Source: Welwitschia mirabilis (lineage: Eukaryota > Gnetophyta > Gnetopsida > Welwitschiales). Taken from it: 64,000 nucleotides of DNA. Location: contig JBOZIK010000001.1 in assembly GCA_051453625.1 (NCBI GenBank), positions 214,341,293 through 214,405,292 of the forward strand, given 5' to 3'. The notes under the pieces are model-generated. The model worked only from the letters and a program-made list of their open reading frames with translations. It was not told where the DNA came from and made no database searches. The translations under genes were made by a program, and so were the position numbers. Shown piece after piece: positions 24,283 through 36,369 of the stretch (position 1 is the first letter of the stretch; every line of letters starts with the position of its first letter).

Positions 24283-25512
24283 TGTTATGATGCCAAATTA
24301 TATGTTTTTGATTGGATATTTTGAGTAGTTTTGTAAAATATTTAGATAGTTTTAAGAAAAAAATAAAAATTATTAAGTATCAAGGAGAAAATCATGAAAA
24401 TTTATAAGTACCAACACATTTGGAGGCATTTTGGATCAATTCTCATACTCTATAGTTTAAGAAGTAATTAATAATATTCAAGGCTAATTTTACTTAATTA
24501 AAGAGCTTTAAAATCCTGTCGTCCTCTCCATCATTGAGACAACATGATAAGATGACAACACTTGTAAGCTAATTAGGACATTGACTGGACTAAAGATACA
24601 TGCTAATGTGGACCTCTGTTGACATGGCATCATTCCCTCCATTGTTTAGATAACTAGTATGATGAAACCCAATTTTAATCAATGCATTAAACTTAAACCA
24701 AACTTATGCAATGTGTCATGTACCTTCTATATGTTGTTAGGGTTTTAATTGTATCTATTATAATTGATATTGTTAGAGTCTTTTATTGTAATAAATATCT
24801 ATTTTGTGATTACTCTAATTTTATCTTGTTTATAATCAAAAATTCTTGCAACAAGATATTAAAGGATAGAAAGTCCATTTATTAGTTGCAGAGAGAAGTC
24901 TTCCTTGATATTGGGTTATGTCTTCTTCATTGTGATGGGGCTGCTTTATAATAGGATGTTGGTTGAATAGTTATGAAAATTCTTTTTTAGCTTTATATTC
25001 ATCTAAATATCCCTTATGATTTATGTTGATTATGATTTCATGACAATTTTATAATTAATCTAGGTCATCAAGGACAACGTTTATCTAGGTTTAAATCATT
25101 AGTTTAAGATATTGCATTACATTGCATTTTATATTTCCTAGTTTAATAATTGCATGTTTTTCATATTCTATTTGATCTACCTAATAGCCTAGGTTAGTAA
25201 GGATTGATAACCATTAGAGGATCAATCTTAGTGACAAAGATTTAATAGTCAAATAGATATTGCATTTAGAGTAGTTTGCATTCAAATTACATTATTGTGT
25301 TTATTTTTTTACATTGTTCATTGCAAACCTTATAATAAAAACCTAAAAATACATCACTTAAATCAATTTTCTAGCTTTGAGCCTAATGCCTTTGATGAAT
25401 TAGAATGTATAGTTATTTCTTGTCTATATTGGTATGTAGTATGTATGCAAGCATTTGTGATTGATGAGATTTTATCAAGGATGTAATGATTACATAAATA
25501 TCCAATACAACA
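24283..25512 (+). mobile_element. 3' LTR of Athila element H (first copy)
   Basis: Starts TGTTATGATGCCA and ends CCAATACAACA, 1230 bases. Aligns throughout with 27713-29464. The right boundary is joined to the interior of a Tekay-like LTR, showing the insertion target of H. Confidence 0.75.
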
Positions 25513-26535
25513 CCTACCCATGTATGAACTTAATCCAACGTAATATCTTAATCCCTTGACATTAATGGATAATGTTGCATCATCTGGAGATATTTCAAGA
25601 AGTGAGGGTTATTTATAATCATCCATCCACCTTGCATACCGCCTATAACTTATATTAGAGGTANNNNNNNNNNNNNNNNNNNNNNNNNNNNNNNNNNNNN
25701 NNNNNNNNNNNNNNNNNNNNNNNNNNNNNNNNNNNNNNNNNNNNNNNNNNNNNNNNNNNNNNNTTATTTATAAGCATCCATCCACCTTGCATACCACCTA
25801 TAACTTATATTAGAGGTAGATCAACTAACATGTAAGCCTATGGAGTTGAGCCCGACCATGTTTATATAGCTTAGGACTTGAAATTGAATCAAGTTATATC
25901 TGGAGGATTGTTAAATATTAAGTTAAAATACCATTAATGGGAGTTACAACCTTCTATTATATTGATGATATATCCCTTGAATCCATCCATGTATGTTCAT
26001 AATAAGTTTACATCTCCTTAGTTATTTATAAGATATTCTTTTATGTGATGAAAAACTAGTAATAAACAAAGACCATAAACTTATAACATCACTATTATTT
26101 TTAAATAAAAAAACCTAAAAATTAATTATAGATAAATATACAAGATTAATATAATTTTATTTTCTCAAAAGTTAAAAATTCTACTAAAGGAATAAGTAAA
26201 ATTTGATCCTAAGTTTTCTTCTATCTATAAGGTAATAATATTAATGAATGAAGGAAGAGAAAAGAGAAAAAAATTGATGCTTAATTAGAGTAAGAAAAAA
26301 TAGGATGTTACAACTTAGTGTAAGAGATTTAGGCTAACTTAAATGATACATTTGTTAAGCACTTATAAATTTATAAAAGTATAAATCTAATTATATCTTT
26401 AATAACCTTTTACCATAATAATAGTAAGGTGAGTTGAAATCATAATAACTTTAATTCCTAGTAGCTATAAAATTAATTATATTTCTAATAATTCTAAATG
26501 TTGAGTAAAATCAATTATATCCTTTGTAATACTAG
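25513..26535 (+). mobile_element. 3' part of a Tekay-like LTR, primer site and leader start (duplicate copy)
   Basis: LTR sequence to GATGTTACA at 26312, matching 29465-30103 and 39205-40104. Next comes ACTTAGTGTAAGAGATTTAG (26313-26332), a decayed initiator tRNA-Met primer site (family form TGGTATCAGAGC). The leader follows to about 26535, where the sequence jumps to Athila spacer: the joint of a tandem duplication. The 100-N gap 25664-25763 has duplicated edges of 55 bases. Confidence 0.7.
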
Positions 26536-27712
26536 ATCCTAAGAGAAATATTTTGAGCCCAAAAAAAATCTTTTATGATTATTTTTAAAAAAAATATCAT
26601 GGTACATATCTATAGTGTATTAATTCAATTCTATGTATTTATCATTTGAGTGATNNNNNNNNNNNNNNNNNNNNNNNNNNNNNNNNNNNNNNNNNNNNNN
26701 NNNNNNNNNNNNNNNNNNNNNNNNNNNNNNNNNNNNNNNNNNNNNNNNNNNNNNNNNNNNNNNNNNNNNNNNNNNNNNNNNNNNNNNNNNNNNNNNNNNN
26801 NNNNNNNNNNNNNNNNNNNNNNNNNNNNNNNNNNNNNNNNNNNNNNNNNNNNNNNNNNNNNNNNNNNNNNNNNNNATTCCTAGTAGCTATAAAATTAATT
26901 ATATTTCTAATAATTCTAAACATTGAGTAAAATCAATTATATCCTTTATAATACTAGATCCTAAGAGAAATATTTTGAGCCCAAAAAAAATCTTTTATGG
27001 TTATTTTTTTTAAAAAATATCATGATACATATATATAGTGTATTAATTCAATTCTATGTATTTATCATTTGAGTGATATACATCATGGATATTGTTTATT
27101 AAATCATGTACTTGAAATTAAAATACTTGTGATTTTTATCATAGAAATGATTTAAGAAATTTAAAGAGAGCATGGATTAAGGGAATAACGTTATATTTGT
27201 TTTTTTATATATCTTCCCTTGTAGATTATGCTTAAAAATGCAATACTTGATCTATGAATATCATTTTTGAGTTATTACATTTTCTGATTATACATACACT
27301 CATTTTTCTAAGCTATTATGGTTATAACTTATGATGATTCTTTTTGTTATGTCATCTAATCTATATCTTTTTGATTTGCTAAATGTTTTAAGTGGAGGGG
27401 CTACTACACTACTAACTATTTTGATCTTATCTTTTAATGAGCATAATTGTAGGCATTTGATTTTATAATTTTATTTTTAAAAGCTTGTTATTCCCTTACT
27501 CATCTAGATGATGTATTGGAAAATAGCATGGTAACATTATTTATTGAGATAAAACATCTCAACTTATTCCAATTTGGGATTTGATCTTGCATAATGGGAA
27601 TTCTAAACTTGATTTACATATCCCTAGTTAATGTTTATCTTAGTCAATTTGACTCACAATTATAGTAGCTTGCCAACTTTATTAGAAAATAAAAAGGCTA
27701 AATTGGGGTCTA
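26536..27712 (+). mobile_element. Athila spacer of the second unit, with empty site for element B
   Basis: Aligns with 16665-17117 then runs directly into sequence matching 23999-24282, with the join at about 27397 (AAGTGGAGGGGCTACTAC). A 221-N gap (26655-26875) has duplicated edges of about 200 bases (26454-26654, 26876-27077). Confidence 0.7.
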
Positions 27713-29464
27713 TGTTATGATGTCAAATTATATGTTTTTTATGGGGTATTTTTAGCAGTACTATAGAANNNNNAAATAGGTTTAAGTACAAAATAATTAT
27801 TATTGAGAGTCAAGGAGAAAATCATGAAAATATGCAAGTACCAATACATTTGAAGGAATTTTAGATCATTTATAATACTTTACAGTTTAAGGAGGAGTTA
27901 ATGATATTCAAGGTCAATTTTATTTCATCGAAGAGATTCAAACTCCTATCTTTCCCTCCATCATTGGGACAACTTTACAAGATGACAATAATTATAAGAT
28001 AATTGGGATGTTGACTAGCTGATACATGCTGATGTGGACCTCTCTTGACATGAAATCATTCCCTCCATTGTCTAAGTGACTAGCAAGATGATACATAATT
28101 TTAGTTAATGGACTAAACTTAAACCAAACTTATGTAAAGTGTTATGTACCTTCTATCTACTGTTAGGGTTTCAGTTGCATTTTTTATAATTGTTATTATT
28201 AGAGTCTTTTATTATAATAAATACCTCCTTTACCATTGCTCGAATTTTATCTTCTTTACCATAAAAAATTATTGTGAGAAGAGATCAAAGGGTAAAAGGT
28301 CCATCTATTAGTTGTATAGAGGATACTTCCTCGGTATTGGGTTGTATCTCCTTCATTATGATGCTAGTGCTTTGTAATAGGATGTTGATTGAACATCTAA
28401 TGAAAATTATATTTTAACTTTATATTCATCTACATATCCCTTATAGTTTATGTTGGTTATGATTTTGTGACAGTTTCAAATTAATATAGGACATCAAGGA
28501 CAAAATTTGTTAAGTTTGAAATCATTAGTTTGAGATCTTGCACTATATTGCATTTTATATTTCCTACCTTAATCATTGTATGTTTTTAATATTCTGTTCA
28601 ATGTACTTAATAGCCTAGGTTAGTAAGGGTTAANNNNNNNNNNNNNNNNNNNNNNNNNNNNNNNNNNNNNNNNNNNNNNNNNNNNNNNNNNNNNNNNNNN
28701 NNNNNNNNNNNNNNNNNNNNNNNNNNNNNNNNNCATTGCTCCAATTTTATCTTCTTTACCATAAAAAATTATTGTGATAAGAGATCAAAGGGTAAAAGGT
28801 CCATCTATTAGTTGTATAGAGGATACTTCCTTGGTATTGGGTTGTATCTCCTTCATTATGGTGCTAGTGCTTTGTAATAGGATGTTGATTGGACATCTAA
28901 TGAAAATTATATTTTAACTTTATATTCATCTACATATCCCTTAAAGTTTATGTTGGTTATGATTTTGTGATAGTTTCAAATTAATATAAGACATCAAGGA
29001 CAAAATTTATTAAGTTTGAAATCATTAGTTTAAGATCTTGTACTATATTGCATTTTATATTTCCTAACTTAATCATTGTCTGTTTTTAATATTCTGTTCA
29101 ATGTACTTGATAGCCTAGGTTAGTAAGGGTTAATGAAAGTTTTCTTAATTAATATAGGTTATAGAGGATCAATCTTAGTAATACAGATTTGATAATTAAA
29201 TAGAAATTGCATTCAGAGTAGTTTATATTTGCATTGCATTAGTGTATTTATTTTTTGGCATTGTGATTTTCATTTTAGACCTTAAAATAAAAACCTAAAA
29301 ATACATCACTTAATTTAATTCTTTAGCTTTGAGTTTGGTGCTTTTGATGGATTATGATATTTAATTGAATCTTCTCTATAATAGCATGTTGTATTTGAGT
29401 AAATATTTGTGATTGATGGGATTTGAATAAGGATGTAATGGTTGTAGAAATATGCACCACAATA
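27713..29464 (+). mobile_element. 3' LTR of Athila element H (second copy)
   Basis: Starts TGTTATGATGTCA, ends GCACCACAATA. The 100-N gap 28634-28733 is flanked by a 400-base direct copy (28234-28633, 28734-29133), so the real length is about 1.25 kb. A 5-N gap lies at 27769-27773. Joined to a Tekay-like LTR at the same site as the first copy. Confidence 0.75.
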
Positions 29465-30103
29465 CCTACCATGTATGAACTTGTGCCAACTTAATATCTT
29501 AATCCCTTAACATCAATGAATAATGTTTCACCATCTGGAGATATTTCAAGGAAGTGGGGGTTATTTATAAGCATGAATCAACCTAATGTACCACCTAAAA
29601 CCTATATTGGAGGTATATCAAATAAAATGTAGGCCTGTGGAGTTGAGCTCAACCATGTTTATACAGTTTAGAACTTGAATTTAAACTAAGCTACGTCTGG
29701 AGGATTGTTAAATTTCAAGTAAAAATGCCATTAGTTACAATTGCCTATTATATTGGTTATACATTATCCTTAAACTTATCCATGTATGTTTATAATAAGT
29801 TTACATCTTCTTAATTATTTAGAAGATATCTTTCTATGTGATGAAAGACTAGGACGAAATAGAGGATACAAACTTTTGATATCACTATTATTTATAAACC
29901 AGAATAATGTAAAAATTAATTATAGATATATATACAATAATATTATTATTTTATTTTTCAAAATTTAACAATGCTACTAAAAGAATAAGCAAACTTTGAT
30001 CCTAAGTTTCCCTCTTCCTATAAGGTAATAATATTAAAAAATGAAGGAAGAGAAAAGGGAAGAAATAATGCTTAATTAGGGTAAGGAAAAATAGAATGTC
30101 ACA
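29465..30103 (+). mobile_element. 3' end of the 5' LTR of Tekay-like element T1
   Basis: The final 640 bases of the LTR, matching 39205-40104, with end AATGTCACA. The first 2.5-3 kb of this LTR is missing upstream of the Athila insertion. An intact primer-site context and gag-pol follow, so this is T1's own 5' LTR. Confidence 0.7.
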
Positions 30104-30123
30104 AATTAGTATAAGAGCTTTAG
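30104..30123 (+). other. Primer binding site, initiator tRNA-Met type
   Basis: AATTAGTATAAGAGCTTTAG directly after the LTR end resembles the common Ty3/gypsy site AATTGGTATCAGAGCTTTAG, with G-to-A and C-to-A changes. Confidence 0.65.
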
Positions 30124-31369
30124 ATTAACTTAAATGATACCTATGTTAAGAACTTATAAATTTATAAGAATATAAATCTAATTATATTTTTAATAACCTT
30201 TCTTTCTAATAATCATAAGGTGAGTTGAAACCATAATAACCTTAATTCCTAGTAGCTAGAAAATTAATTATGTTCCTAATAATTCTAAATCTTGTGTAAA
30301 ATCAATTATATCCTTTGTAATGTTAGATCCCAAGATAATTTTAAATTCTACATAAGAATGAAATTAATTATATCTCCTAATAGTTATGAATTTAATTATA
30401 CCTATAATATTCTTACCTGTTAAGAGGATATCAAATAACATTCATGTTAATTCCAATAATTATAAATATTATACTAATGACAATCTTAGTATCTTAATAA
30501 TCCTAGAATTTGATTATGTTTGGGATAGACCCAAAGTATTTATAAGGTTAATTATAATCCCAACTCCTAGATAATCATATAGTAACTATATTTATGATAA
30601 TTTGAAATCCCTAAATCAACTAAGAAGGATAATGAATTCAAATTATTAAAAACTCTATTATTTTATAGCTATAGATAATAATCCCTTAGAATAATTACAA
30701 TTATCTTAGGATAATGACCTTATAGGATTTATTAAAGAGCTTAACTTATTGCAAAAATTAATAGAGTCTCTAATGCGTTATAATTAGATATCATTGGAAA
30801 TAATCAAACCTCCTACCAAGTTATTTATCCTATGTTATTTGGTCATATAAACGTAAATAAAAATACCATTGGAAATAATCAAACCTCCTACCAAGTTATT
30901 TATCCTACGTTATCTAGTCACATAACCTTAAATAAAAAACCCATATTCATAACTTATAAACTTTATCTATTAAAAATAGAGAAAGAGGATAAACTTGATT
31001 TTGTACCTTAAGCTATAAATATGAACCAATAACCTCATAATGATAATCATGTCTCTTCTATGATCATAAAAATGTTTTTATGTTTGATATTTAATAATAT
31101 TTTTCCTATTTCCAAATGTAATCTCATAAAAAATTCCACTTCTTTTAGATNNNNNNNNNNNNNNNNNNNNNNNNNNNNNNNNNNNNNNNNNNNNNNNNNN
31201 NNNNNNNNNNNNNNNNNNNNNNNNNNNNNNNNNNNNNNNNNNNNNNNNNNNNNNNNNNNNNNNNNNNNNNNNNNNNNNNNNNNNNNNNNNNNNNNNNNNN
31301 NNNNNNNNNNNNNNNNNNNNNNNNNNNNNNNNNNNNNNNNNNNNNAATAGTATTAATTAATCTAAGGAA
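30124..31369 (+). mobile_element. Leader of Tekay-like element T1
   Basis: Untranslated, very AT-rich, with irregular echoes of an AATTAATTATAT word. Contains a 75-base tandem repeat and a 195-N gap (31151-31345) whose edges do not repeat. The 62-codon open frame at 30386-30574 shows no recognisable protein. Confidence 0.6.
30792..30941 (+). repeat. 75-base tandem duplication, two copies
   Basis: Units 30792-30866 and 30867-30941, both starting CATTGGAAATAATC. The first 50 bases are nearly identical; the ends differ at several C/T positions. Confidence 0.9.
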
Positions 31370-32260
31370 GTGGGTATGATGAAAATAAGTCAAAATTTTA
31401 TTAAGCGAAATTCACTAAAGTTTGTAGGAGGTTCAAATCCTTCTAAAGAAAAATCATGGTTAAATGATGTTGAAAAGGTTATAGGTACCCTAGGATGTGA
31501 TTAATACATAAAGAATTCTTTAGATATTTCTATGTTATAAGGATAAGCTAACCTATGGTAGAAAATGGAAATGATCAATTCAGGAGATCTATAACTTTAA
31601 TGGAGGGAATTCGAGTACATCTTTAAGGATAGGTATATCATAAAGTTCTATATTTTCTAAAAGATTACAAAGTTTTATAATTTAAGATACGCCCCTAATA
31701 TGACCATAGAATCTCATAAGTTAAAATTAGTAGAGTTATTGAGATATATGTCACATATGCATCTAGATGAAGAACCTAGAGTAAATCCCTTTATTGATAG
31801 TCTTCTTCCTTTTGTTGTTATCAAAGTATTCATTTTCAACATAAGAATCTAGTAAATACTATAGAAAAGGTAAAGATCATAGAGCAAAAATGGCACAGAC
31901 AATAAAAAAACAAGAAAAAATTCCTCCACAGAGACATGTCCTTAAAGGAAATTGGTACTTTAGCAAAAACAATGTTAATAGTAGTTATGATAGAAATAGA
32001 AATTTTAATCAACTTAAGAAGGCTTAATTCAAAAGAAACTAAAATATTTATATTTTAATCTATGCAAATAATTAATCTTAGAGATTTAATTTCTAGCAAA
32101 CTCCTAATCAGTATCAATAACAAAACTAGTATAATAATGGAGATAGATGCTTCTAATATAAGGAAAATCATAAATTTAAAGAATGTTCATTAGATAAAAT
32201 AAATAAAAACCATCCTAGATAGCAATTATAAAATTCTAAAAGTTAAAAAAAAAATTTCTT
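31370..32260 (+). pseudogene. Chromovirus gag remnant of T1
   Basis: Reads FIKRNSLKFVGGSNPSKEKS then WLNDVEKVIGTLGC, the conserved opening of chromovirus gag. A decayed WREFEYIFKDRYI block and HKLKLVELLRYM follow. A damaged zinc knuckle lies at 32148-32186 (ends HKFKEC, with the second Cys lost and a stop). Gag would form the particle and bind RNA. Many stops and frameshifts; it cannot be translated. Confidence 0.75.
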
Positions 32261-32299
32261 AATCAATAGAATAACTTCAATTAGCAGTAGATAATGAAG

Positions 32300-32680
32300 A
32301 CATAAAATTTCAGATATTTATAATGCAATATAGGGATTCATTAATAATAAAGAATAAATTATTTTATTGATTGTGGAGAAACTTATTACTTTATATCTCT
32401 TTAAGATCTTATAAGAGAAGAATTAAGTTGTGCACTAATAAAGGAATGTATAGCTAATAAGTAGATTCATATCCAAGATTAATCAATGGGTCCAAAACTA
32501 TACTCTATCCATAAGGGGGATATTTCCAAATACAACTAATTGTTATTGAATTAGGTAAATATGATATTATTTTAAGTATGAATTAGTTAATGAAAAATAG
32601 AGCAGTTATAAATTGTAAAACCCATCAAGTATCAAGAATAAATCATGGTCAAGAAATAATTTTTTAATGTCATTACAAAT
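32300..32680 (+). pseudogene. Retroviral-type aspartic protease remnant of T1
   Basis: The end of the domain is clear: VIELGKYDIILSMN then KNRAVINCKTHQV, the flap-distal part of chromovirus proteases. The expected active-site Asp-Ser/Thr-Gly region near 32370 is degraded (reads LIVEKLITLY). Stops at several places. Confidence 0.65.
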
Positions 32681-32689
32681 TAGCAGTAG

Positions 32690-34440
32690 AGAACTTAATT
32701 AATACAAAACATATAAAAAGATACATTAAGACGAGTAAATCAGTTTATATGTTATATCTAAAAGCAATTATCTTGAAGGAAGGAAAAGATTTAGTAAAGA
32801 ATATTTCAATAGTCTAAGAATATTTTGTTTTAGTTATAATAAAATTGATAAGAGTGCAACCACTTTAGGAGGTTGAGCTTTCCTTTGAATTAATCCTATG
32901 AATCCAATAAATTTATAATGCATCACATAGAATTTTTCCTACAAAAATAAAAGAATTAAAAATTTAGCTTGAAGAAATCTTAAAAAAAGGTTATATTTAT
33001 TCTCATATATCATTATGTGGAGCACCTATATTATATATAAAGAAAAAGAATGGAATATTAAGATTATACATTAATTATAAATAACTAAATAAGCTTATCA
33101 TCAAAAACAAGTATCCCCTACTAAAAATAAATTATCTTCTTGATTAATTCAAGGAAGCTAAGGTGTTCTAAGAAGTTGACCTCAAATCTAGATATGATCA
33201 TGTTCAAATTAAGGAAGTAGATATTCNNNNNNNNNNNNNNNNNNNNNNNNNNNNNNNNNNNNNNNNNNNNNNNNNNNNNNNNNNNNNNNNNNNNNNNNNN
33301 NNNNNNNNNNNNNNNNNNNNNNNNNNGAATGGAATATTAAGATTATACATTAATTATAAATAGCTAAATAAGCTTATCATAAAAAACAAGTATCCCCTAC
33401 TAAAAATAAATTATCTTCTTAATTAATTTAAGGAAGCTAAGGTGTTCTAAAAATTTGACCTCAAATCTAGATATCATCATGTTCAAATTAAGGAAGTAGA
33501 TATTCATAAAGAAGCATTTAAGCCCACTATGGATATTATGAGTTCGTTGTGATGATTTTTGATTTAACTAATGCCCCTGTAGTATTTATGACTCTTATGA
33601 ATTATATATTTCAATTACATCTTGATTCCTTTATAATAATATTTATTGTTAATACTATCATTTATTTCAAAACTTATGAAGAGCATGAGAAACACTTGAG
33701 TACAATATTACAAACTTTATGAAATCACTAATTATATGCTAACATGAAAACTAATATCTTTTTGTAAAGAATTCATTTGGTTCTTAAGTCATGTAATATC
33801 CAAGAAAGATATATCAGTAGATCAAAATAAAGTTAGAGTAATTATGAAATAACAAATAATTATAAATATTGCTGAGGTTATAATCTTTCTTGATCTTATC
33901 GAGTACATTTATTGATTTATCTTCATCTTTAAAGTAGATTCTTTATTACCAAGTCTTAAAATAAAAATAAAGACTTTCAGTGAATAAGAAAATATTAGTA
34001 GCCATTTAATTATCTTAAAAAAATGCTTAACTAGTACTCTAGTCTTAGCAATACCATATAATTAAAATGCCTTTTCCATTTATACCAATGCATTTAAAGA
34101 AGATCTTGGAGTAGTTCTTAAATAAGATAAAAGAGTAATAACTTATATATTAAGATAACTTAAAAATCATGATAAAAATTACCGTATTCATTATCTTGAA
34201 TTAGCTATAGTAATTTTTCTTTAAAATTATGGAAGTGTCATCTCTATAATGTAAAGTTAAAACAAATCTAAGAGTTTATAATACATTTTTATTCAACCAA
34301 ATTTAAATCTTAGGTAAAGCATGAGATTTTCATGTGATTTTGAACTTGAGAATTTATACCATCAAGATAAGGGAAATAAGGTTGTAGATGCTCTTAGTAG
34401 ATGAGGTTATCTTAATTTAATTATGTTTAGAGATAAATTC
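32690..34440 (+). pseudogene. Reverse transcriptase and RNase H remnant of T1
   Basis: RT starts with RIFPTKIKELKI and continues with CGAPILYIKKKNGILRLYI, NKLIIKNKYPL and a DLKSRYDHVQIKEVDI block, LTNAPVVFMTLMN near 33570 and FIVNTIIYF near 33640, where family members have the catalytic FIDDILIY, so the Asp pair is lost. RNase H gives FTIYTNAFKEDLGVVLK at about 34078-34128 and HYLELAIV near 34190. The 100-N gap 33227-33326 lies between two copies of the RT middle (33048-33226, 33327-33505) that differ by about 4%. Stops such as YKxLNK fit CAA-to-TAA change. Confidence 0.8.
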
Positions 34441-36250
34441 CTAACATTATGTGAGAAGGACAAAAAAAGTATGAGAATTATTGAAAATTAAAGGACCAAT
34501 TAGAAAAATTAGTAGATTTAGAGAATTTTAGTATTAATTTATATGGTATTATCATATTCAAATGAAAATTTTTAATTCCTAATGTAGATTAAATTAGATA
34601 TAAGCTAACATTTAAATTTCATAATCCACCTATAGTAAGTCATTCTGGAGGAACTATAATGTATTCAAAGATGAAACAAAATATTTCATAATTAAGGATA
34701 AAAAATATCTTGTAGAATTTATGTCAAAGTGTTTTAATTGTTAACAAGTTAAAGTAGAACACAGAAATCCAATAAGAATTACTTTATTCTCATGATANNN
34801 NNNNNNNNNNNNNNNNNNNNNNNNNNNNNNNNNNNNNNNNNNNNNNNNNNNNNNNNNNNNNNNNNNNNNNNNNNNNNNNNNNNNNNNNNNNNNNNNNATA
34901 AGAATTACTTTATTCTCATGATATTCTAGAATATAAGTGGGACGTGATTTACATTGACTTTATTGAAGTACTTCCAAAAAATCCAAGAGGTAATGACTTT
35001 ATTATGGTAAAATTAATAGAAGCTAAGTTAGCATATTTTATTTTAGTAAAATCTACTAATGATGTTAAGATATAGCTAAAGTATATACTCAAAATGTTAT
35101 TCAGTCTCATGATTTGTCTTCAGTAATTATCTTTAATAGAGATTCAAAANNNNNNNNNNNNNNNNNNNNNNNNNNNNNNNNNNNNNNNNNNNNNNNNNNN
35201 NNNNNNNNNNNNNNNNNNNNNNNNNNNNNNNNNNNNNNNNNNNNNNNNNTGATTTACATTCACTTTATTGAAGTACTTCCAAAAACTCCAAGAGGTAATG
35301 ACTTTGTTATGGTAAAATTAATAGAAACTAAGTTAGCATATTTTATTCTAGTAAAATCTACTAATGATGTTAAGGATATAGCTAAAGTATATATTCAAAA
35401 TGTTATTCAGTCTCATGATTTGTCTTCAGTAATTATCTCTAATAGAGATTCAAAATTTACTTTTAAGCTTTGGAAAGAATTATCAATGGGTTTAGGAACC
35501 AAGCTAAATATAACCACTACATTTCATCCTCAAAAAAATGGTTAGAAAAATAAAAATTAATCAAAGTTTACAAGATCTTCTTTGAGCATGTATTCTAGGG
35601 AATCACGATATTTAGAAAGATTACCTATCATTTTTAGATGTTACATATAGTAATAGTTATTACAGTTTAATTGAAATGTCTCCATTTGAAGTCCTATATG
35701 GTAGAAAATAGAGAGCACCCACTTTATGAATATACTCTAAAGAAAAAATAATGATAGGACTAGAAATTTTATAAGACATGAAAGTAAAATGAAGATCATT
35801 AAGGATAGTCTTAAAAATGTAACAAATAAATAAAATATGTATGTAGAACATTAAAGAAAAGCTTTTAAACTAAAATAGGTGATTATCTATTTTTTAAAGT
35901 GTTACTAATGAAATTAGCAATAAAAGAATTAAAGAGATCAAAATTATCTATTCAATTTATTAGACCATTTAAAATATTAGAAGGAGTTGGATTTATTGCA
36001 CAAATCTTACTCTGTCTTCTTTATTATTGCATATGCATGATGTCTTCCATGCAATTATGCTAAGAAAGTATATTACATATCCTTCGCATGTGTTAAATTA
36101 GTCTCATATTCAAGTGAAATCATATTTTTAAACTATAGAGAATGAAGAATTACTATTGGATTAACAAAATATTAATTTACAAAATAGAGAAATCCATCAA
36201 GTGAACATAAAGTAAAGTCATCATAGTGTTAATAAATCTACTTGGGAGTT
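34441..36250 (+). pseudogene. Integrase with chromodomain-like tail, remnant of T1
   Basis: Zinc-domain end CFNCQQVKVEHRNP is near 34727-34770. The core is duplicated around a gap (34945-35149, 35250-35455): IYIDFIEVLPK, NDFVMVKLIETKLAYFILVK and ISNRDSKFTFKLWKEL, then a decayed end near 35700 (SPFEVLYGRK-like). The second catalytic Asp is Asn (35441-35443); the second gap copy also changes the first Asp to His. C-terminal GPY/F-like residues (FIRPFKILEGVG) follow near 35960. At about 36160-36250 lies a stretch ending STWEL, as in the chromodomain-type tail of Tekay/Del elements, which may target insertion to marked chromatin. Nonfunctional. Confidence 0.8.
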
Positions 36251-36358
36251 GTAATAAATAATGAAAAAATAATACTTGAATCTTTTTAAATCTTATAATA
36301 TGTAGTTAGGTGTTTTTAAACTCTTTATGTATTCTAATTCCTTGGAGAAAATCAGTCT

Positions 36359-36369
36359 AAGTGGGGATA
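36359..36369 (+). other. Polypurine tract of T1
   Basis: AAGTGGGGATA lies between the pol end and the first base of LTR homology shared with 10908 and 63890. Confidence 0.6.

Larger units (their letters stand above)
16665..30335 (+). repeat. Tandem duplication of about 2.85 kb, first unit interrupted by element B
   Basis: Unit 1 is about 16665-17117 plus 23999-26535; unit 2 is 26536-30335. Each runs Athila spacer, Athila LTR, Tekay-like LTR end, tRNA-Met primer site, leader. Both have the Athila/Tekay junction at the identical base (CCTAC next to CCATG), so they derive from one insertion that was later duplicated. After removing gaps and gap-edge copies I estimate about 2.8-2.9 kb per unit. 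Confidence 0.65.
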
